Source: Methylomonas sp. | GTDB lineage: Bacteria > Pseudomonadota > Gammaproteobacteria > Methylococcales > Methylomonadaceae | DNA length: 14,196 bases | NCBI GenBank assembly: GCA_026990815.1 | Contig: JALXCS010000185.1 | Coordinates: 1-14,196 of the forward strand | Direction of reading: 5' to 3' | Part shown: positions 7,570 through 14,196 of the stretch, piece after piece | Position numbering within the stretch: position 1 is the first letter of the stretch | Layout of the letters: every line of letters begins with the position of its first letter | The notes under the pieces: model-generated | Database searches by the model: none | Seen by the model: the letters and a program-made list of their open reading frames with translations, nothing else | Told to the model about the DNA's origin: nothing | Translations under genes and position numbers: made by a program

Positions 7570-8082
7570 CTAAAAGCAATTGCCATAGTCCAGCATCAAT
7601 TCCTGGCAATTGAAAAAAATCCGTGGATACTGGATCCTGACATAGAGTTTTAACATATATTCCAATGCGATGCCCAGTGTTACTAATCGCGCAGATGCGC
7701 CCCAGAATTTTGAACCGGTATTAAATGAGGCTCTCCAAATGGAAACAACCCACCAGATAATTGGGTTGATCAATACAAAATGGGCAACGTCCCAACTTGA
7801 AACGGTTAAAGTGCCGGTTATTGCCAGATAGTCAATGTAAATCAGTGCCCCATTCAATAGAATAAAAAAAGGCCAGAATATTTTCCATAATGGTAAATAT
7901 CCGCACCAGGCGGAGAACAGATAGTCACGGAAAGTTTTGTTTTTTGGGAAATCTGTAAATGGCTCAGGATTTGGGCCACTGATATATAGGATCAATAATA
8001 GCGCAGTGCTAATGGCAATAAGATCACTATAAGATACTAAGGAACTTTGGGATGTGATGATTGGCAGGGTGAAATAAAACAT
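7570..8082 (-). CDS. multi-pass inner membrane protein, unknown function
   Basis: I do not recognise this 170-residue protein. It has about four predicted membrane segments (about 19-35, 66-87, 97-116, 129-147) and is rich in Trp and other aromatics (WKIFWPFF, NPIIWWVVSIW). The loop around 36-60 is polar, with GPNPEPFTDFPKNKTF. No catalytic motif is visible. Three cysteines occur (60, 159, 169), two of them close to the C-terminus. It begins 10 nt after the aspartyl protease stop and is the last gene of the map-glnD-protease operon. No Shine-Dalgarno sequence precedes the ATG, so expression may depend on coupling to the protease gene. The start is therefore less certain than the reading frame. 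Confidence 0.7.
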   Translation of the reverse strand: MFYFTLPIITSQSSLVSYSDLIAISTALLLILYISGPNPEPFTDFPKNKTFRDYLFSAWCGYLPLWKIFWPFFILLNGALIYIDYLAITGTLTVSSWDVAHFVLINPIIWWVVSIWRASFNTGSKFWGASARLVTLGIALEYMLKLYVRIQYPRIFFNCQELMLDYGNCF

Positions 8083-8092
8083 TTTTATTATT

Positions 8093-8617
8093 TTATGGCG
8101 AATATCTCAGGATAAGTTGCCCTTCACGTTGAATTAATTCAAGGTATTTCATAAAACTCATGCCCAGTAATATTTCATCTGTTTTCATGTAAGGATTTAT
8201 GTTGGCTCGAATATTGTGTAGTGTGATGGCACCAATGCTGACTGAATCCAGGCGTGTCCCATAAACTGTTACTGTGCCATTTGCAGTGCTAACTTTCATA
8301 GGTATTTCCCTATCCAGATTTAATCGGCGGGCGACATGCTCCGGAATGCTAATCTGGGTGGCGCCAGTATCGAGCAAAAAAGTAACTGTCTTACCATTGA
8401 TGGTGCCATTTGCAAGATAATGACTCTGGCGATTTTGTCGCAAAACGACTTCAGCAATTTGATCGGCATTGTAATAGACGACAATTTCCTGATTAGGATT
8501 ATTTTGCCGATCCAGGTATTTTTTAAAAGCCATCGTCAGAATTCCAAGAAACAGAATCCAGGCCAGATAAGTCATCCATTGACCTATGTTGTGATTATTG
8601 GCTTTATCGTTCATCAT
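8093..8617 (-). CDS. membrane-anchored retropepsin-like aspartyl protease (TIGR02281-type)
   Basis: The 174-residue protein has an N-terminal membrane anchor (about 14-32) and a single retroviral-type aspartyl protease domain (about 60-172). The active site is FLLDTGATQISIP with catalytic Asp83 (DTGA), followed by hydrophobic strands, GTRLDSVSIGAITLHNI, and a C-terminal LLGMSFMKYLELIQREG typical of this clan (LLGMsFL). One active-site Asp per chain means it must act as a homodimer, as retropepsins do. The positive-inside pattern puts the protease domain in the periplasm. Substrates are unknown. It overlaps the glnD stop by four bases (ATGA) with no good ribosome binding site, pointing to translational coupling. 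Two adjacent ATGs at 8617 and 8614 are possible starts. Confidence 0.85.
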   Translation of the reverse strand: MMNDKANNHNIGQWMTYLAWILFLGILTMAFKKYLDRQNNPNQEIVVYYNADQIAEVVLRQNRQSHYLANGTINGKTVTFLLDTGATQISIPEHVARRLNLDREIPMKVSTANGTVTVYGTRLDSVSIGAITLHNIRANINPYMKTDEILLGMSFMKYLELIQREGQLILRYSP

Positions 8618-11262
8618 CCAAGGGGTTTTTCAGGTTCAAGATAGGCGAAAATTGAAGCCTTTATTTTATTTAATTGATCTTGATTGGTAATGGGTTGTAA
8701 GTCGTCGTCGGTGATATAAAACATATCTTCCACCCGACTTCCAATCGTGGTAATTCTTGCACTGTTCAAATTAATATCGTATTCCAGAAATGCTTTGCTG
8801 ACTCGAGATAATAACCCTGGCCGGTCTGTAGTAATGAGCTCCAGAATTGTACAATGGTGCTGATTATCCTGATGGAAGTTAATTTGGGTTTTGATGGGAA
8901 AATTTTTCGCCTGTCTGGACAATTTGAAAAAATTTGTTGAAAAGCTGGTTTTTCCTTCAATCAAGTTTTTTCTAACAGCAGAAATGATATTTAGCTCTCG
9001 GTACAGATCTTTTATCGGCTTGCCGGATTGTTCAAGTACCTGAAAGCTATTGAGCGTATAGAAATCTTTTGTTGAGACGATTCGGGCATCCAGGATAGTC
9101 ATACCGAGTTGATCCAGAATATTTGTGCAATTGGAAAAAATACCAGGCTGATCTTTTGCATAGATAAATATTTCAGCACTACCTCGTTGGGTTTGCGGAC
9201 GTAATAAAACCAATGGTAAATCCTGGTCACGGCTGGATGCAATGGCGGTGGTATGGCAGACAATTTCATCAGGATAGTACCTGAGAAAATAGTCATCCTT
9301 AAAATGTTCCCATACCCGATCAATCGTTTGGTCTGATATACCCTGCTTCTGTAATGCCTTGCGTGCTTCCAATTGAGTTTCTTTAATACGTTCCTGTAAG
9401 TCTGCTGGAGCTTGAAGTCCAAGTCGTAAGGTTTTATGAGTGGAGATATAAAGCTCCCTTAACAAAGAATCCTTCCAGGAATTCCACAATTTTGGACTGG
9501 TTGCCCGGATATCTGCCACTGTTAACAGGTAAAGGTGATTCAGATATTCAGCATTGCCTACCAGTTTGGCAAATTCATAAACCTCGTCGGGATCGCTGAT
9601 GTCCTTACGTTGGGCAGTCATGGACATTAACAAATGGTTTTTTACCAGCCAGGCGATTAATTCAGTGTCATGTTTGGACAGCAGGTGCTGGGCACAAAAA
9701 TCCCTGGCGATTTGTTCCCCCAGCGTGGAATGATCACCGCCTTTGCCTTTGGCAATGTCATGAAATAATGCGGCTAAAAACAAAATTTCCGGTTTGTTGA
9801 TGCGGAAAAATACCATATTGCAAAAAGGTAATTCGTCATTATGCTTTTCCAGTGCAAAGCGGCGTAAATTCCTGATAACAAACATGGTATGCTCATCGAC
9901 TGTATAAATGTGGAATAAATCATATTGCATTCTGGCTGTGATATTGGCAAAGCTCGGGAGGTATGCTGCCAGTACACCAAACCGGTTCATCCATCTTAGC
10001 GCATGCGTGACGCCGTGCGGCTGCCTGAAAATTTCGATGAATAATTGCCGGGCTTTGGGGTTGTTTCTGAAATCATCATCAATTAAATCCAGGTTTTTTC
10101 GGATTTCCCGAATTGTGGTTGCGCGTATGCCTTTTAATTCAGGATGTTTTTGTTGCACTAAAAAAACTTTTAACAGCGCAAGAGGGTTATTGACAAATAC
10201 CCTGTTATGTTTTGTTTCAATGAAACCTGCAACAGCATTGAAATTTTCATCAATTTCCTGAATGGTTTTGGCGCTATTGGGATTAATCAGCTGTTCTTTA
10301 AATACTTGCAGCAAGATTTCGTTTAAACGTTCCAGTCCAACAACCGTTTTGAAATAATGCTGCATGAATTGTTCGATACATTCGTTGTTTCCGGTATCGG
10401 GGAAGCTAAACCAGACTGCAAGTTCCCGTTGGTAATCAAACAGCAGGCGGTCTTCCCTTCTTCCCGTCAGAATATGCAGTGCATACCTGATTTGCCAAAG
10501 TTTCTCCTGGGCCTCAAGCAATTCATCATATTCCTGGTCAGTAATAAACCCGTATTTAATCAATTCCTTTAACGTATCAGATTGATAATGGCGTTTAAAA
10601 ACCCAGGCAATAACATGCCGGTCTCTCAGGCCACCCGGACTTTCTTTAACGTTAGGTTCAAGATTGTAAGCAGTATCGTGGTATTTTATATATCGCTGGC
10701 GCTGCTCTTCCATTTTGGCGGCAAAAAATTGTTCGGATGGCCACAAGCCATTCGATCTTATTTTGCGTTTCAGAGCCTCGAACCGTGCGGTATTGCCATC
10801 AAGCAGACGCATTTCAAGGAGCGTAGTGAAAACGGTTTGGTCTTTAGCCGCTGATGATATACATTCGTCAAGAGATCGGGTACTTAATCCAGGTTTTAGA
10901 CCAATATCCCAGAGAAAGGTATTGAAATCAGATAATGCAGATTGAAATTCCGGCACACTACTATTATCTGTCAGTACCAGAATGTCAATATCGGAATGAG
11001 GGAAGAGCTCACTCCTGCCATAACCGCCCACAGCAATCAGGCTAAGTTCATGGGCCATGCCCACCATAAAGTGTTGCCAACAGGCAGATAAAATGGTGTC
11101 AATGAATTTTGCCTTGTCAACCAGTAATTTGGCAACCGACTTGTTCGGTTGAAATTTCTGGCTCAGTTCTTCATTATTAGCCTTCAGAAGGTTTTTGAAT
11201 AACTCTCTTGAGTTACTTTCTTTCAACCAGGAAGGGGATATTTGTTGATCGGGTCTATTCAC
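8614..11262 (-). CDS. glnD: bifunctional [PII] uridylyltransferase/uridylyl-removing enzyme
   Basis: GlnD senses glutamine and adds or removes UMP on PII proteins, so controlling glutamine synthetase and nitrogen gene expression. At 882 residues it matches the usual length (~890 in E. coli). The N-terminal nucleotidyltransferase domain has GGYGRSELFPHSDID (79-93) with the metal-binding Asp pair. The HD hydrolase domain has HDIAKGKGGDHS near 500-511. Two C-terminal ACT domains start near 700 (DQPGIFSNCTNILDQLG) and 810 (DRPGLLSRVSKAF) and bind glutamine. All signature motifs are intact. The start is GTG at 11260-11262, overlapping the map TGA by four bases, with AGAGG four bases upstream inside the map C-terminal codons. 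It is cotranscribed with map, as in other gammaproteobacteria, but a protease gene follows it here instead of the dapD seen in E. coli. Confidence 0.97.
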   Translation of the reverse strand: MNRPDQQISPSWLKESNSRELFKNLLKANNEELSQKFQPNKSVAKLLVDKAKFIDTILSACWQHFMVGMAHELSLIAVGGYGRSELFPHSDIDILVLTDNSSVPEFQSALSDFNTFLWDIGLKPGLSTRSLDECISSAAKDQTVFTTLLEMRLLDGNTARFEALKRKIRSNGLWPSEQFFAAKMEEQRQRYIKYHDTAYNLEPNVKESPGGLRDRHVIAWVFKRHYQSDTLKELIKYGFITDQEYDELLEAQEKLWQIRYALHILTGRREDRLLFDYQRELAVWFSFPDTGNNECIEQFMQHYFKTVVGLERLNEILLQVFKEQLINPNSAKTIQEIDENFNAVAGFIETKHNRVFVNNPLALLKVFLVQQKHPELKGIRATTIREIRKNLDLIDDDFRNNPKARQLFIEIFRQPHGVTHALRWMNRFGVLAAYLPSFANITARMQYDLFHIYTVDEHTMFVIRNLRRFALEKHNDELPFCNMVFFRINKPEILFLAALFHDIAKGKGGDHSTLGEQIARDFCAQHLLSKHDTELIAWLVKNHLLMSMTAQRKDISDPDEVYEFAKLVGNAEYLNHLYLLTVADIRATSPKLWNSWKDSLLRELYISTHKTLRLGLQAPADLQERIKETQLEARKALQKQGISDQTIDRVWEHFKDDYFLRYYPDEIVCHTTAIASSRDQDLPLVLLRPQTQRGSAEIFIYAKDQPGIFSNCTNILDQLGMTILDARIVSTKDFYTLNSFQVLEQSGKPIKDLYRELNIISAVRKNLIEGKTSFSTNFFKLSRQAKNFPIKTQINFHQDNQHHCTILELITTDRPGLLSRVSKAFLEYDINLNSARITTIGSRVEDMFYITDDDLQPITNQDQLNKIKASIFAYLEPEKPLG

Positions 11263-12023
11263 ATTTCCTCTTGGCGTAAGGTGAGAATTTCATAGCCAGT
11301 TTCAGTTACCAGAATAGTATGTTCCCACTGGGCTGACAGGCTTCTGTCTTTGGTGACAGCAGTCCAGCCATCTTTCAGCACTTTTATATGCCGTTTTCCT
11401 AGGTTCAGCATCGGTTCAATGGTAAAAATCATCCCGGCATCCAATACTTCACCTTGTCCGGGTTTACCATAATGTAATATTTGTGGCTCCTCATGAAATT
11501 TTTTGCCAATGCCATGTCCGCAAAATTCCCTTACCACCGACAGGCGATTGGATTCCGCATGTTTTTGAATGGCGTGGCCAATATCACCCAGTGTTGCGCC
11601 CGGTTTGACTTGTTCTATACCTAAGAATAGCGACTCTCTGGTGATTTTGCACAATCTTTTGGCAAATGGGGAAACGTCACCTACATAAAACATTTTACTG
11701 GTATCGCCGTGGTATTCATCCTTGATAACAGTGATATCAATATTGACAATATCGCCATTTTTCAGCTTTTTAACATTGGGAATGCCGTGACAAACCTGAT
11801 TATTGATCGAAGTACAGATTGATTTGGGGAAACCCCGGTAATTCAGTGGTGCCGGGATGGCTTTTTGTTCATTGACGATATAGTCATGACAGATTTGATT
11901 CAGTTTTTCAGTACTGGTGCCAGGAGCGACATGCGGCTCAATCATTTCCAGAACGTCAGCAGCCAGTTTTCCGGCAATCTTCATTTTTTCAATTTCGGCG
12001 GGTTTTTTTATGGATATACTCAT
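11259..12023 (-). CDS. map: type I methionine aminopeptidase
   Basis: Map removes the initiator methionine from nascent proteins in the cytoplasm. I chose the start at 12023 (MSISIKKPAEIEKM), which aligns with E. coli Map (MAISIKTPEDIEKM) and gives 254 residues. The longer frame opening at 12062 adds 13 residues unlike the family, and its ATG is embedded in a TATAAT box. All five metal ligands are present in the 254-residue numbering: Asp96 (NIDITV), Asp107 (HGDTSKMF), His170 (GHGIG), Glu203 (TIEPM) and Glu234 (WEHTI), each one position from the E. coli ligands. No clear Shine-Dalgarno sequence precedes the chosen ATG, which is unusual for such an essential gene. Its stop overlaps the glnD start. 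Confidence 0.95.
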   Translation of the reverse strand: MSISIKKPAEIEKMKIAGKLAADVLEMIEPHVAPGTSTEKLNQICHDYIVNEQKAIPAPLNYRGFPKSICTSINNQVCHGIPNVKKLKNGDIVNIDITVIKDEYHGDTSKMFYVGDVSPFAKRLCKITRESLFLGIEQVKPGATLGDIGHAIQKHAESNRLSVVREFCGHGIGKKFHEEPQILHYGKPGQGEVLDAGMIFTIEPMLNLGKRHIKVLKDGWTAVTKDRSLSAQWEHTILVTETGYEILTLRQEEM

Positions 12024-12060
12024 TGGGGCTATGTGATGGTTTAAGGACTCTGGTCCGATC

Positions 12061-12066
12061 ATTATA
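12061..12066 (-). promoter_or_regulatory. candidate -10 box for map-glnD operon
   Basis: A perfect TATAAT lies on the minus strand 38 nt before the map start chosen here, so initiation near 12054 would give a leader of about 30 nt. No -35 match occurs at 16-18 bp, where the sequence is CCCTCT or close to it; a GC-rich hairpin fills the spacer. The promoter may need an activator, or the operon may also be read from purE. Confidence 0.4.
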
Positions 12067-12067
12067 A

Positions 12068-12082
12068 GCCTTCCCCGAAGGC
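12068..12082. other. GC-rich hairpin in the purK-map gap
   Basis: GCCTTC (12068-12073) pairs perfectly with GAAGGC (12077-12082) around a three-base loop. It lies about 70 nt beyond the purK stop. Read on the minus strand it is followed by TTATAATG rather than a T-run, so it is a poor intrinsic terminator. It could cause pausing or partial termination between purEK and map-glnD, or just be part of the map promoter spacer. Confidence 0.35.
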
Positions 12083-12152
12083 AAGAGGGATCGGCAGGGT
12101 AATAATTTATCTGATATCAATGAAATGTGCTAGCTGATTAATTTCAATACCT

Positions 12153-13247
12153 TTAGGAATCGTCAAATGTTTCGGCCAATGCTGATAATTTTTCCAATGA
12201 ACGAATATAGAGTTTTTCATCATCAGTCCTGATAGTGGCATGAGCCACTTTTCGTCCCTTTCTTGGTGATTTGTCGTAAAGGTGTAAATGACAGTTCGGG
12301 ATCGATAAAACCCGGTTAACTGGAGCAACATTGCCGATAAAATTCACCATGCCTGTATGGCCGCGTGCTCTGGTGGAACCTAACGGCAAGTCCATAATTG
12401 CCCGAAGATGATTTTCAAATTGACTGGTTTCAACGCCTTCAATTGTCCAGTGACCAGAGTTGTGTACCCTAGGAGCAAATTCATTTGCCAGTAATTTACC
12501 CTCGACATCAAACAGTTCAAGGGCAATGATACCAATATAATCAAGTGCTTCTAGCAAGGAGGTGATGTATTCTTGAGCTTTTTTTTGCAATTGATCGTTG
12601 TTTCGGCGCTGCGCTACACGCAAGATTCCGCCGCTGTGATAGTTTTCAGATAATGGATAAAATACAATATCGCCGCTAGGTCTTCGTGCTGCAATAATCG
12701 ACACCTCGCGTTTGAAAGCGACGAAACTTTCGACTATTGCGGGGGTGTTTTGCATGGATGTCCAAGCACTGGATAAATCGTCGGGTGATTTTATGCGAAA
12801 CTGGCCTTTTCCGTCATAACCCATTCGGCGGCTTTTCAAAATGGCCGGGTAGCCGATGTCAGGCATGGCTTTTTTTAGGTCTTCCAGGCTGTCAATACGG
12901 GCAAAATGAGCTGTAGGAATATTTTGCTGATGAAAAAAGTTTTTTTCTGTCAATCGGTCCTGTGCAATAGCCAAAGCATTGGCGGCAGGATAAATAGTTG
13001 TGTGACTGGATAAAAAATCAGCTGCGCTGGCCGGTACATTTTCAAATTCGTAGGTGACGATATCCGCTTTTTTTGCCAGTTCAGCTAAAAGGTCAGGGTC
13101 ATCGTACTGACCTCGTAAATGTTCGCCAAGACCGGTTGCCCCTGCCGATTCACTGGGGTCAAGGATAATAAATTTCAATCCAAGCGGATATCCTGCCAAA
13201 GCAATCATACGAGCCAGTTGGCCTCCGCCTAATATGCCTATTTTCAT
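12153..13247 (-). CDS. purK: N5-carboxyaminoimidazole ribonucleotide synthase
   Basis: PurK uses ATP and bicarbonate to carboxylate AIR to N5-CAIR in de novo purine synthesis. The 364-residue ATP-grasp protein has the N-terminal GGGQLARM (7-14), YEFENVP (66-72), the ATP-grasp core PAILKSRRMGYDGKGQ (134-149), and the metal/phosphate-binding NEFAPRVHNSGHWTIE (255-270). Length and motif order are normal, so the gene looks intact. The ATG at 13245-13247 overlaps the purE stop by four bases (ATGA), with AAGGT seven bases upstream in the last purE codons. The overlap couples its translation to purE, whose enzyme takes the unstable N5-CAIR directly. Confidence 0.96.
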   Translation of the reverse strand: MKIGILGGGQLARMIALAGYPLGLKFIILDPSESAGATGLGEHLRGQYDDPDLLAELAKKADIVTYEFENVPASAADFLSSHTTIYPAANALAIAQDRLTEKNFFHQQNIPTAHFARIDSLEDLKKAMPDIGYPAILKSRRMGYDGKGQFRIKSPDDLSSAWTSMQNTPAIVESFVAFKREVSIIAARRPSGDIVFYPLSENYHSGGILRVAQRRNNDQLQKKAQEYITSLLEALDYIGIIALELFDVEGKLLANEFAPRVHNSGHWTIEGVETSQFENHLRAIMDLPLGSTRARGHTGMVNFIGNVAPVNRVLSIPNCHLHLYDKSPRKGRKVAHATIRTDDEKLYIRSLEKLSALAETFDDS

Positions 13248-13747
13248 ACTGTTACCTTCAGCTTGCGTGGGTCTGGATTGGCCAACACTTTATCAGTCTG
13301 GTTTTTTCTGAACTCCTTTAGTGCATCACGAAATTGTGGATGTTTATTCCCCACAATGGCAGCAGCCAGCAAAGCAGCATTAATTGCTCCTGCCTTACCA
13401 ATTGAAAGCGTTCCAACCGGAATGCCCGCAGGCATTTGTGCAATTGAAAGCAAAGAGTCCATACCATTCAGAGCTTTTGATTGCACTGGTACGCCCAGCA
13501 CCGGAATCGGTGTCTTGGCAGCGGTCATTCCGGGTAAGTGCGCTGCACCACCTGCGCCCGCAATAATGACCTCTAGGCCCTTACTCTCGGCATTCTCAGC
13601 ATATTCAAATAATTTATCAGGTGTACGGTGAGCAGAAACAACTTCCACTTCATGAGGAATATTAAGTTGCTCTAAAGTCTGTGCAGCATGTTGCATGGTC
13701 TCCCAGTCTGAAGTTGAGCCCATGATAATGCCGATTAATGCGGTCAT
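13244..13747 (-). CDS. purE: N5-carboxyaminoimidazole ribonucleotide mutase, class I PurE
   Basis: PurE converts N5-CAIR, made by PurK, into CAIR in purine synthesis. The 167-residue protein has the class I motifs GSTSDW (10-15), SAHRTP (38-43) with the catalytic His40, and GAGGAAHLPG (64-73), followed by PVLGVPVQSKALNGMDSLLSIAQMPAGIPVGT for substrate binding. The presence of PurK next door supports the class I (bacterial, PurK-dependent) reaction. The ATG at 13747 has GGGAGA nine bases upstream, a good ribosome binding site. It is the first gene of the purEK pair. I see no obvious PurR operator in front of it. Confidence 0.97.
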   Translation of the reverse strand: MTALIGIIMGSTSDWETMQHAAQTLEQLNIPHEVEVVSAHRTPDKLFEYAENAESKGLEVIIAGAGGAAHLPGMTAAKTPIPVLGVPVQSKALNGMDSLLSIAQMPAGIPVGTLSIGKAGAINAALLAAAIVGNKHPQFRDALKEFRKNQTDKVLANPDPRKLKVTV

Positions 13748-13785
13748 GGAAATAATCTCCCGAAAAAATAATTTGAAAACCCGAC

Positions 13786-13812
13786 ATTATACTTCAATAT
13801 CAGTCATGGGAA
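13786..13812 (-). promoter_or_regulatory. candidate purE promoter
   Basis: A perfect TATAAT (13786-13791, minus strand) lies 38 nt before the purE ATG, giving a leader of about 30 nt. The best -35 candidate is TTCCCA (13807-13812) at a short 15-bp spacing, so the upstream half is weak. The -10 position and the good ribosome binding site together make this a reasonable promoter for purEK. Confidence 0.45.
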
Positions 13813-13973
13813 GCCCGGATAAGCCAAGCGAAGCAGGGATGCCATATTAAAAAAATAAATAAGATGATTGTCAAACAGCAATCAGGAATAGAAGAGTAAA
13901 TAAAACTAGAAACGTTAAGAGCCTCCCTGATTGCAGGTGAAAAAAGTGGCAATGCTGGAATGTTTGGTATGAA

Positions 13974-14006
13974 AAAAATCAAACAAAAATCCTGACACAA
14001 ATCAGG
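13974..14006 (-). terminator. possible intrinsic terminator for leftward transcript
   Basis: CCTGA (13991-13995) pairs with TCAGG (14002-14006) around a 6-nt loop. On the minus strand the stem is followed by ATTTTTGTTTGATTTTTTT, a long T-rich tract. The stem is short (5 bp, extendable through a bulge by A-T pairs), so strength is uncertain. It would end a transcript entering from the right, before the purE promoter. Confidence 0.45.
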
Positions 14007-14009
14007 TTT

Positions 14010-14196
14010 GTCTGCAAAGGACCTGTTCAAGATCGTTACGAACCACTGTTAGTTGTGCGCGGACGGACCGTAGAAACCGGAGTTTACATGGAGTAAATAA
14101 GGATTCCGGGGACCGCTCAAACACAAATGACAGAGGTGCCTAAGATCTTGCACCGGCCCCAACGTTAACACAAATATACAATCAACACATCGTCGA
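14010..14196 (-). ncRNA. structured GC-rich island, possible RNA gene or repeat element
   Basis: This segment holds two compact hairpin candidates. The first has TTTAC (14083-14087) and GTAAA (14093-14097) nested within CCGGA (14077-14081) and TCCGG (14105-14109). The second has GGTGC (14135-14139) and GCACC (14150-14154), with a central AAGATCTT. Only chance-length reading frames are present. A T-rich terminator candidate follows on the minus strand at 13974-14006, so a leftward small RNA or an untranslated 3' region is possible. An interspersed palindromic repeat is the main alternative. The strand is inferred from the terminator. Confidence 0.3.

Larger units (their letters stand above)
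13748..14196. other. non-coding region with inverted repeats
   Basis: I see no gene in the 449 nt beyond purE. Next to purE the DNA is AT-rich and holds the purE promoter and a 9-bp inverted repeat (GCAATCAGG at 13878-13886, CCTGATTGC at 13926-13934). From about 14010 on, base composition changes and compact palindromic elements appear (14077-14109 and 14135-14154). A 76-codon minus-strand frame at 13800-14030 has no ribosome binding site, spans the terminator and purE promoter signals, and looks like chance. Confidence 0.5.

Noticed and set aside
12107..12331. Frame overlapping the purK 3' end, possibly a frameshifted purK extension
   Set aside because: PurK is already full length with all motifs, and the extra residues do not resemble the PurK C-terminus, so no frameshift needs to be invoked.
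13800..14030. 76-codon minus-strand frame upstream of purE
   Set aside because: No ribosome binding site; the frame runs through a terminator-like hairpin and the purE promoter region, and its hydrophobic look comes from T-rich DNA.
13941..14096. Plus-strand open frame ending in VRGRTVETGVYME
   Set aside because: It has only an internal ATG just before the stop and no start or ribosome binding site upstream. The reading is more likely a by-product of a palindromic element.
1..14196. CRISPR arrays, tRNA or rRNA genes, insertion sequences
   Set aside because: I found no regularly spaced repeats, no tRNA cloverleaf-like sequence, no rRNA signature and no transposase reading frame.

Overview
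The window looks like a stretch of chromosome from a moderately AT-rich gammaproteobacterium. The evidence is the map-glnD pair and a purE-purK pair with proteobacterial-type sequences. An environmental lineage such as a methanotroph-like gammaproteobacterium would fit, but that placement is only a guess. Every confident gene lies on the minus strand, so the biological reading order runs from the right end to the left.

Right end (13748-14196): no convincing gene. It holds a GC-rich, hairpin-forming island and a possible minus-strand terminator, then a TATAAT box in front of purE. purE and purK overlap by 4 nt and make CAIR from AIR in purine synthesis. After about 130 nt, which carries a hairpin and another TATAAT box, comes a tightly packed operon: map (methionine aminopeptidase), glnD (PII uridylyltransferase, GTG start overlapping the map stop), a membrane-anchored retropepsin-like aspartyl protease overlapping glnD, and a multi-pass membrane protein of unknown function.

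Middle (906-7482): a probable signalling module. A good sigma70-type promoter (TAGACA-17-TATAAT), with a 14-bp palindrome at the expected transcription start, leads through a leader of about 145 nt into a CHASE2-class III nucleotide cyclase. Downstream lies a 1160-residue exported protein combining a FecR-like domain, a long TPR array and a TonB-receptor-like outer-membrane beta-barrel without an N-terminal plug. A small secreted four-cysteine protein follows. The cyclase keeps its metal-binding and transition-state residues, but the two substrate-selecting positions carry Asp and Arg. This matches neither the adenylate (Lys with Asp/Thr) nor the guanylate (Glu/Cys) code. The module is the most interesting part of the window; its ligand and output are unknown.

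Left end (1-905): a decayed, AT-rich region. It carries the coupled remnants of a toxin-antitoxin pair (an antitoxin C-terminal tail overlapping a truncated PIN-domain toxin), a perfect 15-bp stem hairpin that resembles a terminator for leftward transcription, and a possible leftward promoter near the edge.
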